DNA from: Kitasatospora terrestris | GTDB taxonomy: Bacteria; Actinomycetota; Actinomycetes; Streptomycetales; Streptomycetaceae | NCBI RefSeq assembly: GCF_039542905.1 | Contig: NZ_BAABIS010000001.1 | Span: 5,952,001-6,016,000, forward strand | Reading direction: 5' to 3' | Length of the DNA: 64,000 bases | Shown: positions 46,751 through 54,992 of the stretch, in pieces | Layout: every line of letters starts with the position of its first letter | How positions within the stretch are numbered: position 1 is the stretch's first letter | Position numbers and translations under genes: made by a program | Notes under the pieces: generated by a model | What the model was told of the DNA's origin: nothing | Database searches by the model: none | Seen by the model: only the letters and a program-made list of their open reading frames with translations

Positions 46751-47365
46751 CTCGGTGCACTGCCGCCGTGCGGCGCGCTCCCCGGAGGGGAAGGCCGCCT
46801 GAGCGGGTGGCCCTCCGGGCGGGGTGTGGTGGGGTGCCCTCCCTTCGGCTGCCTGCCGCTTCGCGGAGCGGCCGCAGGCGCGGGGTGGCGGGCGGGGCCG
46901 CTCGGCGGACTGCCGCCGTGCGGCGCGGTCCCCGGAGGGGGCGGTCGCCCGAGTGGACGGCCCTCCGGGCGGCGGGGTGGGGGGCGAGCCAGCGGGTGTC
47001 CTCCCTCCAGCTGCCGCTGCTTCGCGCCGCGGCGGCGGGCGCGGGTGGCGGGCGGGAGAGCGGACGGGCCGGTGAGGCTGCCGGGCGTCTGCCTTCGGCC
47101 GGAGGGGCCCGCTCGGTGCGTCCCGTCGGCGGACTGCCGCTGTGCGGCGCTGCCCCCGGAGGGGACGGTCGCCCGAGCGGGTGGCCCTCCCGGCGGGGTT
47201 GCCCGACTGCCTGCCTGCCGCTTCGCGGAGCGGCCGAAGGCGCGGGGTGGCGGGCGGGGCCCGTTCGGCGGACTGCCGCTGTGCGGGGCGGTCCCCGGAG
47301 GGGGCGGTCACCCGAGCGGGTGGCCCTCCGGGCGGGTGGGGGCGAGCCGGCGGTTGATCCGGTGG
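46751..47365. repeat. Array of about four imperfect ~150-bp repeats
   Basis: Units start at 46751, 46901, about 47112 and 47273. Each holds CTCGG(C/T)GGACTGCCGC-type ends, a CCCCGGAGGGG hairpin, GTGGCCCTCCGGGCGG, CGCTTCGCGGAGCGGCCG and GGCGCGGGGTGGCGGGCGGGG. The second unit is longer and has a degenerate middle. Together they fill most of the 780-bp gene-free gap between the NUDIX and TPR-ATPase genes. All six frames are long but none has a convincing start or codon pattern. Confidence 0.85.
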
Positions 47366-47487
47366 GGTGATTCGGCGGTTGGTAGTACCGGATGTCAGCT
47401 CGGCTGGCGCGCGGGCTCGAACTACGCTTCGCGAACAGGGTCCGAGGTGGGCCGGGTCGGCTGAGCGACTGGTCGGGAGTGGCGCGG

Positions 47488-49701
47488 GTGGCGAGGAAGA
47501 CGGCGACGATCGACGAGCAGCCCGCCGCGACGGGCGGGCCCGACCTGCTGCCCGCCACCGTCGCGCCATTCGGCGGGCGCGGCACCGAGCTGGCGGCCCT
47601 CGCGCAGGCGGCTGCCCGTCCCGGCAAGGGCCGGGGCCGGATCGTGGTGCTGGCCGGCCGCCCCGGCTCCGGTCGGACCTCGCTCGCCGTCCGCTACGCC
47701 CGCTCGGTCGCCGCGGACTACCCCGACGGCCTGCTGTACGCCCGGCTCTCCGCCCCCGACGGCACCCGGGTCGAGGCCGGCCGGGCCGCCCGGCTGCTGC
47801 TCGAGCAGCTGGGCGGCGCGGTCGAGGCGCTGCTGCCGGGTGGCACCGGAGACGACCCGGCGTGCGAGGCGCTGCGCGCCGAACTCGGCGGGCGGCGGGC
47901 GCTGCTGCTGCTCGACGACGTCCGGGACGCCGCGCAGGTGGGGCCGCTGCTCGCCGAGAAGACCGAGTCGCTGGTCCTCGCCACCACCTTCGGGCCGCTC
48001 ACCGGGATCGAGGGCATCGACCCGGTGATCCTGGGCGGGCTCGACCAGTCCGTCGCGGTGCGCCTGCTCGGCGAACTGGTCGGCGGCACCCGGATCAGCT
48101 GCGACCCGGCCGGCGCCGGCGACCTCGCCGAGGCGTGCGCGGGCCGTCCGGCGGCCCTGCGGATGATGGCCGGCTGGCTGCGGGCCAACCCGCAGGCCGC
48201 GGTCACGGACGCCGCGAAGGCCCTGCACCCGCCGACCGAGGAGGACGCGACGGCGCGGCCGCGGGCCCGGGGCGGCCAGTGGTTCGGCGGCCGGAGCGGC
48301 AAGGGCGGCAAGGCGGCCGAGGCGGGGGAGGAGCGGAAGGGCGGTCGTGCGGGCACGGAGCCCCCGGTGCCCGGGGGGACCGCCGCGGACGCGGAGCGGG
48401 CGGGTTCCCGCCACGGGGGCGGTGGCGACGGCGCGGCCGGGGGCGAGGGACGCGCGAGCGGTGCGCGCGTGGACGCCGCCGGCGGTACGGCCTCCGCGGG
48501 GCGGACCGGGGGTACCAGGAACGGGGCCGGGCGGGACGGGGCTGGGCGGGACGGGGCCGCGCGGGACGGGGCGCCGGAGGTGCGGCGGGAGCCCCGGGAG
48601 GCGGAGCCGGTGCCGGTGGCGGACAGCGATCCGCTGAAGGGTGCCTTCGAACTGCTCTACCGGCGGCTGCCGGCCGCCCGGGCGCGGATGCTGCGGATGC
48701 TGACCCTCGCCCCCGCGCAGCTCGCGGACCTGCGGATCGCCTCCGCCCTGGTCGGCTGCCCCGCGCCGGAGGCCGGGGAGGCGCTGGAGCAGCTGGCCGA
48801 GCAGGAGCTGCTGGAACGCGAGCCGGCGGCCGCCGACGGCACCCGGCGCTACTGGGTGCCGGGCCGGCTGTACGTCCGCCTGGTCGAGCTGCGCGAGGAG
48901 CAGGACCGTCCGTCCGAGGTCGAGCTGGCCCGGGCCCGGATGCTGGAACGGCTGGTCCGGCTGGTCGACTCGGCGCGGATGCTGCTCGACCCGGCGGCCG
49001 GCCCCAACCCGGACCCGCTGCCCGGGCCGCTGCGGCTGCGCACCGCCGCCCACGCGGCCGGCTGGCTCGCCGAGGAGCGCGAGCAGCTGCTCGCGGCCGT
49101 GGCGAGCGCGGTCGGCGAGGGCGACCTGGACGGGACCGCCGGCCGTCTGGTCACCGCCCTGCTGCGGGCCCTGCCGCTGACCGGCGCCGCCGCCCCGGCC
49201 GACCTGTACCAGCTGCACGAGTCCGTGCTGGAGGTCGCGATGCGGCAGCGGGCCCCGCGCCGGGCCGCGGCCGCCCTGCTCAACCTCGCCGACCTGCAGG
49301 CGGCGGCCGCCCACTGGGAGCGGGCCGACGGGCAGTACCGGCAGGCGGTCGACCGGGCCAGGGAGGCGGGCGACGAGCCCGGCTGCGCCCGCGCGATGGA
49401 GGGCGCGGGCAACGCCCAGCGGGCGCTCGCCGACCCGGTGCGCGCCGCGGATTGGTACGGCCGGGCGCTCGCCCTGCGCCAGGGGTTCGGCGACCGGGCC
49501 GGCGAGGCGAGGCTGCTGGCCCGGCTCGGCGAGGCGCACGCCGCCCAGCGCCGCTTCGAGGAGGCGCTGCGCGAGTACCGCGCGGCGGCCGGAGTGCTGC
49601 GCCGCCTGGGCGACGCCCGGGGCGAGGCGGCCGTGACGGCCACCCTGCACCGCCTGCAGCAGCGGCTCGATCAAGAGGGTAAAAGCCTGATTCAGGAGTA
49701 G
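47488..49701 (+). CDS. NB-ARC-like ATPase with TPR domain, no DNA-binding domain
   Basis: A 737-aa protein. A STAND-type NTPase domain fills residues 20-255: Walker A VLAGRPGSGRTSLAVRYA near 52, Walker B RALLLLDDVRD near 137, and AEACAGRPAALRMMAGWL, the GxP-like block. Residues about 255-375 are a Gly/Arg/Ala-rich linker with GRDGAGRDGAARDG repeats. A winged-helix-like part follows (LLYRRLPAARARMLRMLTLAP), then TPR repeats to the end (WERADGQYRQAVDRAREAGDE). It is like the C-terminal two thirds of AfsR/SARP regulators but lacks the SARP domain. GTG 47488 has CGGGAG 9-13 nt upstream; GTG 47479 is possible. Signalling role inferred. Confidence 0.82.
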   Translation: MARKTATIDEQPAATGGPDLLPATVAPFGGRGTELAALAQAAARPGKGRGRIVVLAGRPGSGRTSLAVRYARSVAADYPDGLLYARLSAPDGTRVEAGRAARLLLEQLGGAVEALLPGGTGDDPACEALRAELGGRRALLLLDDVRDAAQVGPLLAEKTESLVLATTFGPLTGIEGIDPVILGGLDQSVAVRLLGELVGGTRISCDPAGAGDLAEACAGRPAALRMMAGWLRANPQAAVTDAAKALHPPTEEDATARPRARGGQWFGGRSGKGGKAAEAGEERKGGRAGTEPPVPGGTAADAERAGSRHGGGGDGAAGGEGRASGARVDAAGGTASAGRTGGTRNGAGRDGAGRDGAARDGAPEVRREPREAEPVPVADSDPLKGAFELLYRRLPAARARMLRMLTLAPAQLADLRIASALVGCPAPEAGEALEQLAEQELLEREPAAADGTRRYWVPGRLYVRLVELREEQDRPSEVELARARMLERLVRLVDSARMLLDPAAGPNPDPLPGPLRLRTAAHAAGWLAEEREQLLAAVASAVGEGDLDGTAGRLVTALLRALPLTGAAAPADLYQLHESVLEVAMRQRAPRRAAAALLNLADLQAAAAHWERADGQYRQAVDRAREAGDEPGCARAMEGAGNAQRALADPVRAADWYGRALALRQGFGDRAGEARLLARLGEAHAAQRRFEEALREYRAAAGVLRRLGDARGEAAVTATLHRLQQRLDQEGKSLIQE

Positions 49702-49800
49702 TGTCTGATATGGGTGTTTTACTGTGCTTTGGCGCCTGAAGTGCCCTGCAAGCCTACGAACCTGCCAATGGGTCCGGCGGATTTAGTCACTTTGGAAGGC

Positions 49801-49828
49801 TGACGGATCCGCTGGGCTTCATTACACT
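49801..49828 (+). promoter_or_regulatory. Candidate promoter of ald
   Basis: CTGACG (49800-49805) and TACACT (49823-49828) are 17 bp apart. They lie 115 bp before the ald start, in a relatively AT-rich 240-bp intergenic region. Confidence 0.45.
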
Positions 49829-49942
49829 CGACAGCAGTCGCGCAGCGAACCGTGCCCCGGCGTATCCGGCGGCCCCTGTCGTGCGCGCCGCCCGCCGGTC
49901 TTCTCCGGTAGGGACCCCCATGGCAAGAGGACGTGTTTAGCC

Positions 49943-51058
49943 GTGAAGGTCGGCATCCCCCGCGAGGTCAAGAACCACGAGTACCGCGTGGCCATCACGC
50001 CCGCCGGCGTGCATGAGCTGGTCCGCAACGGACACGAGGTCGTCATCGAGGACAACGCCGGTCTCGGCTCCTCGATCCCCAACGAGGAGTACGTGGCCGC
50101 CGGCGCCACCATCCTCCCCACCGCCGACGAGGTGTGGGCCGCCGCCGACCTGCTGCTGAAGGTCAAGGAGCCCATCGCCGAGGAGTACCACCGTCTGCGC
50201 AAGGGCCAGACCGTCTTCACGTACCTCCACCTCGCCGCGGACCGCGCCGGCACCGACGCACTGGTCGCCTCCGGCACCACCGCCATCGCGTACGAGACCG
50301 TGCAGCTGGGCAACGGCGCGCTGCCGCTGCTCGCCCCGATGTCCGAGGTCGCGGGCCGTCTCGCCCCGCAGGTCGGCTCCTACCACCTGATGCGTCCGGC
50401 CGGCGGCCGCGGCGTCCTCCCCGGCGGCGTGCCCGGCACCCACCCGGCCAAGGCCGTCGTCATCGGCGGTGGCGTCTCCGGTTGGCACGCCGCCACCATC
50501 GCCATCGGCATGGGCTACGACGTGACCCTGCTCGACCGCGACATCAACAAGCTGCGCGAGGCCGACAAGATCTTCGGCAACAAGATCAAGGCCATCATGT
50601 CCAACAGCTTCGAGCTGGAGAAGGCCGTCCTGGAGGCCGACCTGGTCATCGGCGCCGTCCTCATCCCGGGCGCCAAGGCCCCGAAGCTCGTCACCAACGA
50701 GCTGGTCTCCCGCATGAAGCCGGGCTCCGTGCTCGTCGACATCGCGATCGACCAGGGCGGCTGCTTCGAGGACTCCCGTCCCACCACGCACGCGAACCCG
50801 ACCTTCGAGGTCCACAACTCGGTGTTCTACTGCGTCGCCAACATGCCGGGCGCCGTCCCGAACACCTCCACCTACGCGCTGACCAACGCGACGCTGCCGT
50901 ACGTCGTCGAGCTGGCCAACCGCGGGTGGAAGGAGGCGCTGCGCCGCGACGCCGCGCTCGCCAAGGGCCTGAACGTCCACGAGGGCCAGATCACCTACGC
51001 GGCCGTCGCCGAGGCCTTCGGCCTGCCGTCGGTCTCCCTGGAGAGCGTCCTCGCCTGA
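49943..51058 (+). CDS. ald: Alanine dehydrogenase
   Basis: NAD-dependent interconversion of L-alanine with pyruvate and ammonia; 371 aa, the usual length. It starts with the family signature MKVGIPREVKNHEYRVAITP. The substrate residues lie in LLKVKEP (Lys near 75) and TYLHLAAD (His near 96). The NAD fold starts with VIGGGVSGWHAATIA near residue 172. The start is GTG at 49943 with AAGAGGA upstream. A strong terminator follows. In actinomycetes ald is often regulated by nitrogen and carbon supply; no regulator gene is adjacent. Confidence 0.95.
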   Translation: MKVGIPREVKNHEYRVAITPAGVHELVRNGHEVVIEDNAGLGSSIPNEEYVAAGATILPTADEVWAAADLLLKVKEPIAEEYHRLRKGQTVFTYLHLAADRAGTDALVASGTTAIAYETVQLGNGALPLLAPMSEVAGRLAPQVGSYHLMRPAGGRGVLPGGVPGTHPAKAVVIGGGVSGWHAATIAIGMGYDVTLLDRDINKLREADKIFGNKIKAIMSNSFELEKAVLEADLVIGAVLIPGAKAPKLVTNELVSRMKPGSVLVDIAIDQGGCFEDSRPTTHANPTFEVHNSVFYCVANMPGAVPNTSTYALTNATLPYVVELANRGWKEALRRDAALAKGLNVHEGQITYAAVAEAFGLPSVSLESVLA

Positions 51059-51073
51059 CGCCGCCGCACGACG

Positions 51074-51110
51074 AACGCCCCCGGCCCGCTCCCCTCGGGC
51101 CGGGGGCGTT
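51074..51110 (+). terminator. Terminator after ald
   Basis: A perfect 14-bp stem (51074-51087 with 51097-51110) with a 9-nt loop is followed by TTT. Confidence 0.8.
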
Positions 51111-51434
51111 TCGGCGTGCCTGCCGCCCGCCCCACCTGCGGCGCGCCGACCGATCCGGACGGGTCGGTCAATTTCTGTGCGTCGTGTCACCCGCTCTGTC
51201 GACAATGGCATCTGACGCGACCTCGGGGGAGGATCGGGGTCCGCAGAAACGTTAGGGTCGTAGGGCAGCTCATCCCTTGACAGTGAGGCGATGAACGGCC
51301 GACACATCATGCCCACTACCGTGGATTGTGTTGCTGCGAACGCCTGCAACGGCCTAGAGTCGCAAACCGTCGGCATGCTGCCACGCTGACGAATCGACAT
51401 AGAGTCCTGGACGCCCAAGGAGGTAAGACGACTT
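51111..51434 (+). promoter_or_regulatory. Regulatory region of the parA operon
   Basis: 324 bp with no gene and lower GC than its surroundings. The best promoter is TTGCTG (51331-51336) with TAGAGT (51355-51360), 18 bp apart. A second TAGAGT at 51400-51405 and a TTGACA at 51277-51282 lack good partners. AAGGAGGTAA lies just before the GTG at 51435. Confidence 0.5.
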
Positions 51435-52589
51435 GTGAATGAGTCGACATTTGCTCCCGGGGGTGGTCAGCCAGGACTGGCGGAGCTCTCCGCCGGGCAG
51501 CCGAACGACGAGGCCCGGCAGGCCACGGTGGGCGCGGTGGAGGTCGGCTCGGTCGCGGTCCGCACCTTCGAGGCGCGGCAGAGCGCCGCTCCCGCCGCCC
51601 CCGACTTCGACGCGGACTTCGCGGCGTACGGGCTGTCCTACAGCGAGCTGGCCTACGGCCCCTACGACGACCCGGACGCCGAGTACGAGCCGGACCCGGA
51701 GTACGCCGCCACCCTGGCGCCCGACGCCGCCCGCCAGCGCCGCGAGCGGGTCGGCCCGACCGGCCGGCCGCTGCCGTACTTCCCGATCCCCGCGCCGCTG
51801 GCCGAGCACGGCCCCGCGCAGATCATCGCGATGTGCAACCAGAAGGGCGGCGTCGGCAAGACCACGTCGACCATCAACCTGGGTGCCGCGCTGGCGGAGT
51901 ACGGCCGCCGGGTGCTCCTGGTCGACTTCGACCCGCAGGGGGCGCTGTCGGTCGGCCTGGGCGTCAACCCGATGGAGCTGGACGTCACCGTCTACAACCT
52001 GCTGATGGAGCGGGGACTGACGGCCGATGAGGTGCTGCTGAAGACCGCGGTGCCCGGCATGGACCTGCTGCCGTCCAACATCGACCTGTCCGCCGCCGAG
52101 GTGCAGCTGGTCAGCGAGGTCGCCCGCGAGTCGGCGCTGGCCCGCGCGCTGAAGCCGCTGCTGCCCGACTACGACTACGTCATCATCGACTGCCAGCCGT
52201 CCCTCGGCCTGCTGACGGTCAACGCGCTGACGGCGGCTCACAGCGTGATCGTGCCGCTGGAGTGCGAGTTCTTCGCGCTGCGCGGTGTCGCGCTGCTCAC
52301 CGAGACGATCGAGAAGGTCTGCGAGCGCCTCAACCCGGAGCTCCGCCTGGACGGCATCCTCGCCACCATGTACGACTCGCGCACCGTGCACAGCCGCGAG
52401 GTGCTGGCGCGCGTCGTGGAGGCCTTCGGCGAGCACGTGTTCCACACGGTCATCGGGCGGACCGTCCGGTTCCCGGAGACCACGGTGGCCGGCGAGCCGA
52501 TCACCACGTACGCGACCAACTCGGTCGGCGCCGCCGCCTACCGCCAGCTCGCCAGGGAGGTGCTCGACCGGTGCCGCCCCGCCGAGTGA
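51435..52589 (+). CDS. ParA-family chromosome partitioning ATPase
   Basis: A 384-aa protein. Residues 1-125 are a non-conserved, acidic, Ala/Pro-rich extension. Then comes a ParA/MinD ATPase with the deviant Walker A CNQKGGVGKTTSTINLG near residue 134, switch I DFDPQGAL near 167, and Walker B YVIIDCQPSLGLL near 245. It is not the oriC-proximal parA, since no parB or gid genes are present. It matches the second ParA next to scpAB (Rv1708-type) in actinobacteria. GTG 51435 has an ideal AGGAGGT site. It overlaps the next gene by 4 bp. Confidence 0.9.
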   Translation: MNESTFAPGGGQPGLAELSAGQPNDEARQATVGAVEVGSVAVRTFEARQSAAPAAPDFDADFAAYGLSYSELAYGPYDDPDAEYEPDPEYAATLAPDAARQRRERVGPTGRPLPYFPIPAPLAEHGPAQIIAMCNQKGGVGKTTSTINLGAALAEYGRRVLLVDFDPQGALSVGLGVNPMELDVTVYNLLMERGLTADEVLLKTAVPGMDLLPSNIDLSAAEVQLVSEVARESALARALKPLLPDYDYVIIDCQPSLGLLTVNALTAAHSVIVPLECEFFALRGVALLTETIEKVCERLNPELRLDGILATMYDSRTVHSREVLARVVEAFGEHVFHTVIGRTVRFPETTVAGEPITTYATNSVGAAAYRQLAREVLDRCRPAE

Positions 52590-53173
52590 GTCTCCCCGGG
52601 GCCGACGAGCTGTTCCGGGCCACCGGGGGAATGGCCCTGTCGCCCTCCCTCGCCCGGTCGGGCGAGGGCCGCACGGAGACCGCCCGCACCGCCGAGCCCG
52701 GCAGCGCGCCGGCCGACGGCGGCCGGGCGAACGGCGCACCGGTCAACGGCGCGGCCAACGGCGTACCGGGGCCCGCCGGCCCGGCGGGCGGCCCGCAGGC
52801 CGGCAGCGGGGCCGTGGCGGCCCCGAGAGGCGCCGCCGAGGGTCAGGTGCCCGGGCAGGGCGCCGGGGCCCGCAGCGGCCCGCACGCGGCCGCTGCGGAG
52901 GAGGCCGCGGACGGGGTCCGCCGCCCCCGCGCGCCGCGCGGCCGCGCCCCGCGCCGCCCCACCGGGCGCGAGCGGCACGACGAGAAGATCACCGTGTACG
53001 TCTCCGCCGAGGAGCTGATGGACCTCGAGAGCGCCCGTCTGGTGCTGCGCGGGGAGCACGGTCTGGCGGTCGACCGCGGTCGGGTGGTCCGGGAGGCCAT
53101 CTCGGTCGTGCTGGCCGACCTGGAGCAGCGCGGCGAGGCGTCGATCCTGGTCCGCCGCCTGCGCGGCCGGTGA
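52586..53173 (+). CDS. Predicted ribbon-helix-helix partner of ParA
   Basis: A 195-aa protein. Residues 1-130 are disordered, rich in Ala, Gly, Pro and Arg. The last 60 residues are the conserved part: DEKITVYVSAEELMDLESARL, then AVDRGRVVREAISVVLADLE. A short beta strand followed by two helices is the ribbon-helix-helix pattern. The start GTGA overlaps the parA stop, so the two are translationally coupled; GTG 52571 in the same frame is an alternative. A small RHH protein behind ParA recalls ParG/omega centromere-binding partners. This is a structural inference, not a known family role. Confidence 0.75.
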   Translation: MSLPGADELFRATGGMALSPSLARSGEGRTETARTAEPGSAPADGGRANGAPVNGAANGVPGPAGPAGGPQAGSGAVAAPRGAAEGQVPGQGAGARSGPHAAAAEEAADGVRRPRAPRGRAPRRPTGRERHDEKITVYVSAEELMDLESARLVLRGEHGLAVDRGRVVREAISVVLADLEQRGEASILVRRLRGR

Positions 53174-53241
53174 GCAGCCGCTAGCGCGAGCTCGCGCGCC
53201 ACTGCCCGTCCGCCCCGACCGGGTGCGAGGATGGGCGGGTC

Positions 53242-54102
53242 ATGACGGGTCCGGGTGTGCCGCAGCAGGTCGCCGGCGTCTCCGAGGCGGAGGCGCGCGG
53301 GGGCTTCCAGGTGCGGCTGGCCAACTTCGAGGGCCCGTTCGACCTGCTGCTGAGCCTGATCGCCAAGCACAAGCTGGACGTCACCGAGGTCGCCCTCTCC
53401 AAGGTCACCGACGAGTTCGTGGCGCACATCCGGGCGATGGGGCCGGAGTGGGACCTGGACGCGGCCACCGAGTTCCTGGTGGTGGCGGCGACCCTGCTCG
53501 ACCTCAAGGCGGCCCGGCTGCTGCCGGCCGCCGAGATCGAGGACGAGGAGGACCTGGCGCTGCTGGAGGCGCGCGACCTGCTGTTCGCGCGGTTGCTGCA
53601 GTACCGGGCGTACAAGCAGGCGGCGGCCGTCTTCGCGGAGCGCTGGGCGGCCGAGCTGCTCTCCCGCCCGCGCACCGTCGGCCTGGAGCCGCACCACGCG
53701 GAGCTGCTGCCCGAGGTGGTGCTCACCATCGGCCCCGAGCGCTTCGCGCAGCTCGCCGCGAAGGCGATGGCGCCGAAGCCGAAGCCGGTGGTGTACGTCG
53801 ACCACATCCACACCCCGCCGGTGAGCGTGCGCGAGCAGGCGGCGCTGGTGGTCGACCGGCTGACCGCGCTCGGCGAGGCGAGCTTCGGCCGGCTGGTCGC
53901 GGACGCGGAGAACACCCTGGTGGTGGTCGCGCGCTTCCTCGCGCTGCTGGAGCTCTACCGGGAGAAGGCGCTGGACTTCGAGCAGCCGGAGGCGCTCGGG
54001 GAGCTGCTGGTGCGCTGGGTCGCGGAGACCGACCGGCAGGTCGAGGTGACGGACGAGTTCGACCGCCCGCCGGGCGGGAGCAGGGAGGACGATCCCGCAT
54101 GA
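53242..54102 (+). CDS. scpA: Segregation and condensation protein A
   Basis: Kleisin subunit of the SMC-ScpAB condensin; 286 aa. The N-terminal block FQVRLANFEGPFDLLLSLIAKHKLDVTEV near residues 17-45 is the ScpA signature, which binds the SMC neck. The LVVAATLLDLKAARLLP helix follows near residue 80. The C-terminal winged helix (VVVARFLALLELYREKALDFEQ) binds the SMC cap. It overlaps scpB by 4 bp (ATGA). GTCATG has no strong ribosome site. Confidence 0.94.
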   Translation: MTGPGVPQQVAGVSEAEARGGFQVRLANFEGPFDLLLSLIAKHKLDVTEVALSKVTDEFVAHIRAMGPEWDLDAATEFLVVAATLLDLKAARLLPAAEIEDEEDLALLEARDLLFARLLQYRAYKQAAAVFAERWAAELLSRPRTVGLEPHHAELLPEVVLTIGPERFAQLAAKAMAPKPKPVVYVDHIHTPPVSVREQAALVVDRLTALGEASFGRLVADAENTLVVVARFLALLELYREKALDFEQPEALGELLVRWVAETDRQVEVTDEFDRPPGGSREDDPA

Positions 54103-54992
54103 CCGCCAAGCAGCCGCGCCGCGCCCTCGGCCTGCCCGGGCAGGTCCGCCCGGGGGAGTGGCAGGAGTCGGCGTACGCGGAGCAGCCCGACCCGCTGCCC
54201 GACCCGCTGCCCGAGCCCGGCGCGGAGCCCGCCGCCGAATCCGTCGTCGCGCCCGCCGCCGATCGACTTCCCGGGCGGATTCCCGAACCGGGCCCCGCAC
54301 CGGGCCCGGAGCCGGGCTCGGAACCGGCCGCCGGGGAGCCGGCGCTCGACGAGCTCGGGGTACCGCTGGGCGCCGCGCTGGAGGCGGTGCTGATGGTCGC
54401 CGACGAGCCGGTCCCGGAGGCGCGGCTGGCCGCGGTGCTGGACGCGCCGCGCGGCGTGGTGGGCGTGGCGCTGCGGGCGCTGTCGGCGGAGTACGCGGCC
54501 CAGGGCCGCGGTTTCGACCTGCGGCTGGTGGCGGGCGGCTGGCGTTTCTACAGCAGGCCGGAGTGCGCGGCGGCGGTCGACCGCTTCGTTCTGGACGGCC
54601 AGCAGGCCCGGTTGACGCAGGCGGCGCTGGAGACGCTGGCGGTGGTCGCGTACCGGCAGCCGGTGTCGCGCGGACGGGTCTCTGCGGTACGCGGTGTGAA
54701 CTGTGACGGCGTGATGCGTACCCTGGTACAGCGAGGACTGGTGGAAGAAGCCGGATCCGAGCCCGAAACCGGAGCGATCCTGTATCGGACGACGAACCAC
54801 TTCCTGGAACGGATGGGGCTGCGCGGCCTGGATGAGCTGCCGGAGCTCGCGCCCTTCCTGCCCGAGGTCGACGACGTAGAAGCGGAGTCCCTCGAAGGCA
54901 CGGTGATCGCGGAGGCGGTCGCGGCTGCACAGGACGGGCCGAACCAGGCGGCAGACCAGACGGATACGACGTACGGACATTTTGATGCGTAG
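54099..54992 (+). CDS. scpB: Segregation and condensation protein B
   Basis: Dimeric winged-helix subunit that regulates the SMC-ScpA ring; 297 aa. Residues 1-85 are a Pro/Glu-rich non-conserved arm. The ScpB core begins at LGAALEAVLMVADEPVPEARLAAVL. It contains QARLTQAALETLAVVAYRQPVSRGRVSAVRGVN near residues 168-200 and ends after ILYRTTNHFLERMGLRGLDELPEL. The ATGA start overlaps the scpA stop. It overlaps rluB by 8 bp. Confidence 0.94.
   Translation: MTAKQPRRALGLPGQVRPGEWQESAYAEQPDPLPDPLPEPGAEPAAESVVAPAADRLPGRIPEPGPAPGPEPGSEPAAGEPALDELGVPLGAALEAVLMVADEPVPEARLAAVLDAPRGVVGVALRALSAEYAAQGRGFDLRLVAGGWRFYSRPECAAAVDRFVLDGQQARLTQAALETLAVVAYRQPVSRGRVSAVRGVNCDGVMRTLVQRGLVEEAGSEPETGAILYRTTNHFLERMGLRGLDELPELAPFLPEVDDVEAESLEGTVIAEAVAAAQDGPNQAADQTDTTYGHFDA

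Noticed and set aside
46768..47370. 200-codon Arg-rich frame over the 150-bp repeats, and a minus-strand counterpart
   Set aside because: All frames are open across the repeats. There is no ribosome site and the frame is not kept between units, since unit length is not always a multiple of three.
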